From: an uncultured Oxalobacteraceae bacterium
GTDB lineage: Bacteria > Pseudomonadota > Gammaproteobacteria > Burkholderiales > Burkholderiaceae
DNA length: 7,100 nt
Direction: 5' to 3'
NCBI GenBank assembly: GCA_946479255.1
Contig: CAMLFK010000255.1
Coordinates: forward strand, 1-7,100
This document shows, one piece after another, positions 1 to 4,856 of the stretch (positions are counted from its first letter, which is position 1; each line of letters starts with the position of its first letter). The notes below the pieces were generated by a model. That model was not told the DNA's origin and did no database searches. It saw only the letters and a list, made by a program, of their open reading frames with translations. Position numbers and translations under genes: made by a program.

Positions 1-654
<654 letters not shown>

Positions 655-660
655 TCACGT

Positions 661-666
661 CTCCTT
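661..666 (-). promoter_or_regulatory. Ribosome binding site of asd
   Basis: On the minus strand this reads AAGGAG, with nine bases before the ATG at 651. It decides the asd start. It lies about 45 bases beyond the last attenuator hairpin, so the hairpin does not obviously bury it. This favours transcriptional over translational control. Confidence 0.8.
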
Positions 667-709
667 GAAAATTAGGCGGAAACGCGAAGCTCTGTGGTCG
701 TGGAGATAG

Positions 710-743
710 ACCGGCCCCGCGCTTTCGTGGGGCTTCGTCCGGT
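710..743 (-). terminator. Attenuator hairpin 3:4 (terminator-like) before asd
   Basis: On the transcript, ACCGG (743-739) pairs with CCGGT (714-710) and CCCC (732-729) pairs with GGGG (718-715). There is a six-base bulge on the 5' side and a ten-base loop. The sequence after it is CTATCTCC rather than a run of U, so it is a weak intrinsic terminator by the classical rule. It could act by pausing or with Rho. Its CCCC arm is the one that the freed leader segment could capture. Confidence 0.42.
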
Positions 744-751
744 GTCTGCTG

Positions 752-829
752 TTAAACCGCCAGCACGACAGGACCGCCCCGCATACGGGTCGGTGTCAGT
801 GTCGGTTTTGTGGTGGTCAGCATGGACAT
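752..829 (-). CDS. Thr-rich leader peptide of asd (25 residues)
   Basis: This small frame on the asd strand runs ATG (829) to TAA (752-754) and ends 100 bases before the asd start. The peptide begins MSML, then TTTKPTLTPT, then RMRGGPVVLAV. Six of residues 5-14 are threonine (codons ACC ACC ACA, then ACA, ACA, ACC), so half use ACA, normally a minor codon in GC-rich genomes. A run of codons for an end product in front of a biosynthetic gene is the hallmark of ribosome-mediated attenuation, as known for thrABC in enterics. Asd feeds threonine synthesis, so the sensed amino acid fits the gene. No Shine-Dalgarno is visible. A well-placed -10 puts transcription initiation at or next to the ATG, so the mRNA may be leaderless. 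The peptide itself probably has no function. The reading frame also continues open upstream of the ATG, which I take as chance. Confidence 0.68.
   Translation of the reverse strand: MSMLTTTKPTLTPTRMRGGPVVLAV
773..794 (-). promoter_or_regulatory. Attenuator hairpin 1:2 inside the Thr leader
   Basis: On the transcript, ACCGACCCG (794-786) pairs with CGGGGCGGT (781-773) around a TATG loop. This gives eight base pairs with one A-G mismatch. Thr codons 12 and 14 of the leader peptide overlap the 5' arm or its edge. A ribosome waiting on Thr-tRNA there would open the stem and free GGGGC (780-776), which can pair with GCCCC (733-729) further down. That is the 1:2 versus 2:3 switch of classic attenuators. 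The pairing is read from the sequence; the function is inferred. Confidence 0.55.
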
Positions 830-836
830 GGCGGGG

Positions 837-865
837 CTTATAAAGGGAAAGATCGGGCGCGTAAA
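837..865 (-). promoter_or_regulatory. Candidate sigma-70 promoter of the asd leader
   Basis: On the minus strand, TTTACG (865-860) and TATAAG (842-837) are separated by exactly 17 bases. The -10 matches TATAAT at five of six positions and the -35 matches TTGACA at four of six. Seven bases separate the -10 from the A of the leader ATG at 829, so initiation is predicted on or beside that A. This would give a leaderless leader-peptide mRNA. Confidence 0.55.
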
Positions 866-897
866 GGTGACTTTTGCCTCATAAGAAAGACTGGCTT

Positions 898-919
898 TTG
901 TAATGCAATTGCAATACAA
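898..919. promoter_or_regulatory. Toxin-antitoxin operator palindrome
   Basis: This is a 22-bp inverted repeat with arms TTGTAATGCAA and TTGCAATACAA. Ten of eleven pairs are symmetric and only the sixth position mismatches. It lies just before the antitoxin gene, where RelB-type antitoxins bind as autorepressors. Two -10-like hexamers lie in or at its edge on the plus strand: TGTAAT at 899-904 and TACAAT at 915-920. No convincing -35 is seen for either. Binding here would cover the promoter. The site is clear; the ligand is inferred from position. Confidence 0.65.
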
Positions 920-945
920 TGGTGGCCACTCATAAAGGCAAACCC

Positions 946-1248
946 ATGGCTTCCGTACCTGTCCAAACCCGCGTCGAGGCATCCGTAAAAGAGCGAGCCA
1001 GCATTGTTCTCGGTAATATGGGCCTGACGGTTTCCGATGCGATCCGCATCCTTTTGACGCGGATTGCCAATGAAGGTGCCTTGCCGGCCGGACTGACAGT
1101 GGATGCGGTGGCTCATGATCTGTGGTTTCGCGCCAAGGTGCAGGAAGCGCTGGATGACCCCCGTCCCGCCATACCTGATGAAGACGTAAAGGCGCATTTT
1201 GCTTCTCGTCGCGCAAAAGCCCTCAGCAAAGCCAAAGGCCAGGCGTGA
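946..1248 (+). CDS. RelB/DinJ-family antitoxin
   Basis: This 100-residue protein is the labile antitoxin of a type II toxin-antitoxin pair. It neutralises the downstream toxin by direct binding and represses its own promoter. The N-terminal third has the RelB/DinJ ribbon-helix-helix pattern: PVQTRVEASVKERA at residues 4-17, then a helix region with MGLTVSDAIRILLTRIA. The charged C-terminal half (DDPRPAIPDEDVKAHF, then a Lys/Arg-rich tail) is the likely toxin-wrapping segment. I chose the ATG at 946 because AAAGG lies seven bases upstream. The in-frame ATG at 919 overlaps the operator palindrome and has no ribosome binding site. The stop overlaps the toxin start (GTGA), typical of coupled pairs. 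The family is confident; RelB or DinJ subgroup is not resolved. Confidence 0.9.
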   Translation: MASVPVQTRVEASVKERASIVLGNMGLTVSDAIRILLTRIANEGALPAGLTVDAVAHDLWFRAKVQEALDDPRPAIPDEDVKAHFASRRAKALSKAKGQA

Positions 1249-1535
1249 AGCTTGAATGGTCTGTCTTCGCCCTGGCCGACCGTAACGGTATATTTGACTT
1301 CATAGAAGCCGATAGCCCGCTCTCCGCAATAAAGGTGGATAGCGCCATAGAAGCTCAGGCGGAGCGGCTGGTTGATTTCCCGGAAAGGGGCCGTCCGGGA
1401 CGCATAACGGGAACCAGAGAAGTTGTCGTGGCACAATTGCCCTATGTGATCGCCTATCGTGTCACATCTGATCAAGTGCGCATATTGCGCGTCCTTCACG
1501 GTGCGCAGCAATGGCCGGATAGTTTGCCGCAATAG
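1245..1535 (+). CDS. RelE/ParE-superfamily toxin
   Basis: This 96-residue protein has the size and pattern of RelE/ParE toxins. The C-terminal half carries the family strands: GRPGRITGTREVVV at about 48-61, then LPYVIAYRV, and QVRILRVLHGAQQWP near the end. In this superfamily RelE-like members cut mRNA on the ribosome and ParE-like members poison gyrase. The sequence alone does not settle which applies here. The start is the GTG at 1245, overlapping the antitoxin stop by four bases, with AAAGG six bases upstream. The pair should be co-transcribed and translationally coupled so that antitoxin is made first. The frame is intact, so the system looks functional. It ends 20 bases from the convergent acyltransferase gene. 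Confidence 0.9.
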   Translation: MKLEWSVFALADRNGIFDFIEADSPLSAIKVDSAIEAQAERLVDFPERGRPGRITGTREVVVAQLPYVIAYRVTSDQVRILRVLHGAQQWPDSLPQ

Positions 1536-1555
1536 GGTTTAAGCGGGCGCCTTGT

Positions 1556-2674
1556 CTAACTCTTTACCCTTCGTGTCAGCGGTTTCAGCCATTTGCGAAC
1601 CGGCTCGTCGTAGAATTTCACCGCCAGCCAGGCAAAGGTGACCACCATCACAAAGGCGGCAGCGCCGGCGATATGCGCGGTTTGCAGGTCCGGCTTGGTG
1701 AAGGTGACAAAGTTCATATAGATCAGCAGGAACGGGTAGTGCAGGATATAGATCGGGTAGGAGATGCGCCCGGCGAACTTGCACAGCGCCATTTCCAGCG
1801 CGGGGATCTGCGAATGGGCGCCGCAGAGGATCAGCAGCGGGAAGACAACGATCACCATCGAGACTTCGTAAAGGCCGTTGGCATGTTGGCCTAAAACGGG
1901 CAAATCCTTCGGCATCAGCGGTATGGCGAAAACGGCCACCAGCACGATCGTCGCGGCGATCCATCCCAGGCGTATTTTCGGGAAACGATCACGGACGCGA
2001 TAGAGCCACAGGCCCATCATGAAGGAAAAGGCCATGCGCGCCGTGCCCTGCCACAGGGTCTCCCAGTAGGAGCCGAGATCGAGCGTATTCTTGTCCCAGG
2101 CGCACCAGGCCAGCAGCGCGCCGGCCAGCACGACGAGCAGGCCCAGTGTTTTCGTACCCAGCCGGCGCAGCAGCAGCGCATAGGCGAGATTGCCGATATA
2201 TTCCTGCAAGAGCGACCAGGCGGGGCTGTTCAGGCTGTGGGTGTCGGTCCAGCGGTTGGGCAGGGGCGGGTGCGGCAGCAGCAGGCAGATCAGGGCGAAA
2301 TAGCTGAATACCGTGCCGAGCGGAATGGCCTTCTGGTTGGTGGCGAAGGGATCGAAAATAAAGCTCAACAGGCCGAGCACCGCTCCCAGCAGGACCAGTG
2401 GATGCAGCCGCACCAGCCGGATCAGGATGAACTGACGCGTTGTCATCGTCTGCCAGCGGTCATCATAGGCGAAGGCGATCACGAAGCCGGACAGCACAAA
2501 GAAGAAATCAACGGCGAGGGCGGCATGGTGGAGCAACTGACCGGTATCGGCCCAGGAAACGGTCATGCCCATGATATGAAACAGCACGACCAGAACGGCG
2601 GCGCTGCCGCGCAGGCCATCAAGCACCTCAAAGTGCATTTTACCGGTGACGGTGGTGTCGGGCGTGGTGGTCAT
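1556..2674 (-). CDS. Membrane acyltransferase, OafA/acyltransferase-3 family
   Basis: This 372-residue integral membrane protein of the acyltransferase-3 family transfers acetyl or other acyl groups to surface polysaccharide, lipid or other envelope acceptors. The family signature is visible: DGLRGSAAVLVVLFH, with Arg22 and His33 as the expected catalytic pair in the first helix, then DFFFVLSGFVI at 56-66 and a helix with RLVRLHPLVLLG near 86-97. About ten hydrophobic segments follow to the end. There is no large extra C-terminal domain, so it is the short form. The start at 2674 has GAGGA three to four bases upstream, close but usable; Met13 is an alternative just before the conserved region. 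The substrate cannot be told from the sequence. It is a single gene in this window, with a perfect palindrome 32 bases before its ATG. Confidence 0.93.
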   Translation of the reverse strand: MTTTPDTTVTGKMHFEVLDGLRGSAAVLVVLFHIMGMTVSWADTGQLLHHAALAVDFFFVLSGFVIAFAYDDRWQTMTTRQFILIRLVRLHPLVLLGAVLGLLSFIFDPFATNQKAIPLGTVFSYFALICLLLPHPPLPNRWTDTHSLNSPAWSLLQEYIGNLAYALLLRRLGTKTLGLLVVLAGALLAWCAWDKNTLDLGSYWETLWQGTARMAFSFMMGLWLYRVRDRFPKIRLGWIAATIVLVAVFAIPLMPKDLPVLGQHANGLYEVSMVIVVFPLLILCGAHSQIPALEMALCKFAGRISYPIYILHYPFLLIYMNFVTFTKPDLQTAHIAGAAAFVMVVTFAWLAVKFYDEPVRKWLKPLTRRVKS

Positions 2675-2705
2675 CTGTCCTCACTGTATAGGCGCCTGTT
2701 GTGGT

Positions 2706-2723
2706 CTGGATTTGCAAATCCAG
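2706..2723. promoter_or_regulatory. Perfect 18-bp palindrome before the acyltransferase gene
   Basis: The two halves CTGGATTTG and CAAATCCAG are exact reverse complements with no spacer. It lies in the 117-base gap between the AraC-type gene and the acyltransferase gene, both on the minus strand. A -10-like TATACA (2690-2685, minus) sits on its downstream side, so the palindrome would overlap or flank the -35 region. That suggests an operator for a dimeric regulator. It has no adjoining T-run on the minus strand, so I do not read it as the terminator of the upstream gene. Confidence 0.45.
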
Positions 2724-2791
2724 CGCAGGCTTTTCTTCTCGATAACGGGTTTTGGGAGCGCTATCAACAGGCAGGAACTTGGAAAGGCTGG

Positions 2792-3691
2792 TTAGGCCCG
2801 CACACGCAAGGTTTCGATATCGCGCGCCGGCGGACAGCCATAAAGCCGGCTGTATTCGCGGCTGAACTGGGAGGGGCTTAAATATCCGACGCGATGGCCC
2901 GCCGTGCCGGCGTCGCAGGCCTCCACAAGCATCAGGCGGCGGGCCTCGTGCAGGCGCAGTTGTTTCTGGTACTGCACTGGCGTCAGGGCGGTCACCGCCT
3001 TGAAGTGGTGGTGGAGCGAGGAAACGCTCATGCCGCAGTCACCGGCCAGGTCTTCGATGCGCAGGGGCCGGGCATAGTGTTCGCGCAGCCAGGCCACCGC
3101 GCGGGCGATCCGGTTGCCCGGCGTATCGGCGCGGGCGATATTGAGCAGGCGCGGGCCATCCGGGCCGGTCAGCAGGCGATAGAGGATTTCCTGCTCGATC
3201 AGCGGCGCCATGGCGGGGATATCGGCCGGCGTATCGAGCAGGCGCAGCAGGCGCAAAACGGCATCCAGCAGTTCCGGGGGCGCCTGATTGACCCCGACAC
3301 CGCGCACCGGGGCGGTGGTGAAGGCCGGATGCGGAACCGGAAGCCGGGCGATAACCTCGCGCAGTCGATCGCCATTGATCAGCATTCCCATGCCGAGTTG
3401 CGGCACCTCCGGGCTGGCTTCAGTGACGCAGGAAATCACCGGCAGGTCGAGCGAGATCACAATACACGAACCGACGCCGTAATGGTGGGTTTCCGACCCG
3501 ACGGTCACGCTCTTGGCCCCCTGCGCCACCAGGGCGAAACAGGCGTGCTGGCCCTTGTGGAAGGGTTCGGTGGGGGCGGAACGGCGGCCGATGAAGAGAC
3601 CATCGATCGGTGTGCCGATATCGCCATCTTCCGTGGCGTAACGGGCAATGAGCGCGGCAAGCTCACGATAGGGCGTAAAGGGCAGGCTCAT
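2792..3691 (-). CDS. AraC-family transcriptional regulator
   Basis: This 299-residue DNA-binding protein has the AraC_N type of sensor domain. The N-terminal part (about 25-180) has the usual patterns RRSAPTEPFHKGQHACFALV, then AQGAKSVTVG and SLDLPV followed by EASPEVPQLGMGM. The C-terminal AraC DNA-binding domain occupies about 195-299. Its first helix-turn-helix is around LRIEDLAGDCGMSVSSLHHH and its second ends in VGYLSPSQFSREYSRLYG. I start it at the ATG at 3691, which matches the family start. The frame is open far upstream, but that extension runs through the divergent gene and looks spurious. No clear Shine-Dalgarno is seen, so the mRNA may have a very short leader. It is transcribed away from the dehydrogenase remnant and barrel gene, and probably regulates them. 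The ligand is unknown. Confidence 0.93.
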   Translation of the reverse strand: MSLPFTPYRELAALIARYATEDGDIGTPIDGLFIGRRSAPTEPFHKGQHACFALVAQGAKSVTVGSETHHYGVGSCIVISLDLPVISCVTEASPEVPQLGMGMLINGDRLREVIARLPVPHPAFTTAPVRGVGVNQAPPELLDAVLRLLRLLDTPADIPAMAPLIEQEILYRLLTGPDGPRLLNIARADTPGNRIARAVAWLREHYARPLRIEDLAGDCGMSVSSLHHHFKAVTALTPVQYQKQLRLHEARRLMLVEACDAGTAGHRVGYLSPSQFSREYSRLYGCPPARDIETLRVRA

Positions 3692-3693
3692 AA

Positions 3694-3718
3694 GGAAACC
3701 GTATATTATGTGGAAACC
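3694..3718. repeat. GGAAACC direct repeat at the regulator start
   Basis: GGAAACC occurs at 3694-3700 and 3712-3718, an 18-base period. It flanks the A+T-rich stretch that could hold the -10 of the AraC-type gene (CATAAT, minus strand 3710-3705). It could be a binding site for autoregulation, but seven-base repeats can arise by chance. Confidence 0.3.
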
Positions 3719-3765
3719 TAACCATAGCAGAGCCGCGTCCGCAGGAAATGGCTGATCCATGTCTT

Positions 3766-3797
3766 TTGCAGGATCGTGCATAAGGCTTGCAGGATCG
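3766..3797 (+). promoter_or_regulatory. Candidate AraC-type operator, two half-sites 21 bp apart
   Basis: TTGCAGGATCG is repeated exactly at 3766-3776 and 3787-3797, a 21-base period or two helical turns. AraC-type activators commonly bind direct-repeat half-sites with about this spacing, as at the araI sites. A weak promoter could follow: GTGCAT at 3776-3781 and TATACC at 3799-3804, 17 bases apart. The operator would then overlap the -35, as in activator-dependent promoters. It lies 75 to 95 bases upstream of the divergent AraC-type gene's start and 63 bases before the dehydrogenase remnant. Confidence 0.5.
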
Positions 3798-3859
3798 CTA
3801 TACCGCCGGGCGCGCTGACCAGTGCATGTTGGCCCATCACATACATTCGGAAATATGAC

Positions 3860-4297
3860 ATGGCTTCCATAACATCTTATGGCGCGATCTCGCGTCGCCC
3901 CGATTCTCACTCTTTCCTGCGTCACCGCCAGGCCGGCGCCGGCAAGTGCGTCGCCATATATGGCACAGACGGCCTGGCCCATATGGCGATCCGCATCGCC
4001 CGCGCTACCGGCGCCGAGGTCAGTGTGCTGGCGCCGGTCATATCCGCCACCGACCGGTTGTGGATGGGCGCCGATCATTACTTCGCCACGCTTGATCCGG
4101 TGACGCACCGCGCGCTCGAAGGCGCGTTCGATCTGATCGTCTGCACGGAAGCCGATGCCGATATCAAGGCTTGCCTCGGCCTGCTCAAATTCGATGGCGC
4201 CCTGCTGATGCTGGAGGGCCAGACATCGCCCGACCTGATCCACAACGCATTGGCCTTCTGCGGCCTGTCTGGCGTCATGCATACGGAGCGCCTGTGA
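3860..4297 (+). CDS. Truncated zinc-type alcohol dehydrogenase remnant, possibly a pseudogene
   Basis: This 145-residue frame matches only pieces of the YahK/cinnamyl-alcohol-type medium-chain dehydrogenases, which are about 350 residues. The first 14 or so residues (MASITSYGAISRRP) resemble the family's extreme N-terminus. The protein then jumps directly to the segment before the Rossmann fold (FLRHRQAGAGK, residues 19-29). The whole catalytic domain with its zinc ligands is absent. In the nucleotide-binding loop the family's GIGGLG reads GTDGLA (35-40), so two glycines are lost. MGADHYFAT, FDLIVCT and LKFDGALLMLEG follow the fold, but the frame stops about 80 residues short. It therefore cannot be a working zinc dehydrogenase. 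The ATG at 3860 has only a weak GGAA upstream. Its stop overlaps the next gene's start, so it may persist as a coupling leader, or have a new nucleotide-binding role. Confidence 0.68.
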   Translation: MASITSYGAISRRPDSHSFLRHRQAGAGKCVAIYGTDGLAHMAIRIARATGAEVSVLAPVISATDRLWMGADHYFATLDPVTHRALEGAFDLIVCTEADADIKACLGLLKFDGALLMLEGQTSPDLIHNALAFCGLSGVMHTERL

Positions 4298-4596
4298 TGA
4301 GCGAAGCCATTGAAATCACCAGTTTCCGGCTGGCCCGCGGCACCTGCGCCGAGTTCATCGCCGCCAATGCCGAAGTCGATGCGTGGCTCAGGCGGCAGCC
4401 CGGCTTCCGTTCGAGGCGCATCTGCGAACGCAGCGACGGCCTGATCGTCGACATGCTGATCTGGGCGTCCGTGGCGGATGGCGAGGCGGCTGCCGGCGGC
4501 GTGATGACGGAACTGGCCGACTCACCCGTCCATGCCCTGATCGATCAGGCGACGGTTTCGTGGAGTGTTTCGCCGGTCCGGCATACGGTGGCTTAA
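4297..4596 (+). CDS. Small dimeric alpha/beta-barrel protein (ABM-like)
   Basis: This 99-residue protein has the layout of ferredoxin-like dimeric alpha/beta-barrel proteins related to antibiotic-biosynthesis monooxygenases. A strand (EITSFRLARG) is followed by a helix (AEFIAANAEVDAWLRRQPGF), then SRRICERSDGLIVDMLIWAS, a second helix with ADGEAAAGGVMTEL, and a closing strand (TVSWSVSPVRHTV). Such proteins are cytoplasmic and include small-substrate oxygenases and proteins of unknown role; I cannot give a reaction. The start ATG shares its A with the upstream TGA (TGATG), so translation is probably coupled to the dehydrogenase remnant. With the divergent AraC-type gene it makes a regulator plus two-gene module. 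It is probably the only intact effector of the unit. The family call is moderate and the function unknown. Confidence 0.75.
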   Translation: MSEAIEITSFRLARGTCAEFIAANAEVDAWLRRQPGFRSRRICERSDGLIVDMLIWASVADGEAAAGGVMTELADSPVHALIDQATVSWSVSPVRHTVA

Positions 4597-4753
4597 GACC
4601 GCTTCGCCAATAACGTGAATTTGAACGTGCAGCACTCGCCCCCTGCCTGTGCCTGTGTTAAAAAGTTAATTCCGTTTTGAAAAGCAAAGCGCCTTGCGGA
4701 ATAAGCCTTTTCGCGCATAGGGCTGATTAAATTCATAAAATCCCCATCAAAAA

Positions 4754-4768
4754 TTAATGCCTAATTAA
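4754..4768 (+). promoter_or_regulatory. CtrA binding box of the fliF promoter
   Basis: TTAA at 4754-4757 and TTAA at 4765-4768 are separated by exactly seven bases, and the second is followed by CC. This is a perfect match to the CtrA consensus of Caulobacterales. CtrA is known to control early (class II) flagellar operons including fliF in Caulobacter. The box lies 88 bases before the fliF start. The A+T-rich TATTGC at 4785-4790 is the best nearby -10, but it is weak. The rest of the 260-base gap (4597-4856) shows only a short inverted repeat (ATTCCG at 4669-4674, CGGAAT at 4697-4702) and scattered TTAA half-sites. Confidence 0.72.
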
Positions 4769-4856
4769 CCCCGCACTGGGAAATTATTGCCTGGTTCGGT
4801 GGTCGGTGCGTCGGGAACGCGTTTGTCCGCCTGTTTGGTAATGGGGCGTCTGGCGC

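Noticed and set aside
919..945. The upstream ATG at 919 as the antitoxin start
   Set aside because: It overlaps the operator palindrome, lacks a ribosome binding site, and adds residues not seen in the family.
2706..2740. The 18-bp palindrome followed by a T-rich stretch on the plus strand, read as a terminator
   Set aside because: No plus-strand gene ends here, and the T-rich stretch starts about nine bases after the stem. An operator is the better reading.
2237..3721. Open frames on the plus strand opposite the acyltransferase and AraC-type genes
   Set aside because: They lie opposite well-supported genes, have Gln/Gly/Arg/His-rich composition and no family pattern.
3692..4282. A long N-terminal extension of the AraC-type regulator (frame open to 4282, minus)
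   Set aside because: The extension runs antisense through the dehydrogenase remnant, has no family similarity, and the ATG at 3691 matches the normal start.
4612..4629. AACGTG repeated at a 12-base period after the barrel gene
   Set aside because: Six-base repeats of this kind are common by chance and no promoter or gene depends on it.
4658..4669. A pair of TTAA motifs as a second CtrA box
   Set aside because: The gap is four bases, not seven, so it does not fit the CtrA consensus.
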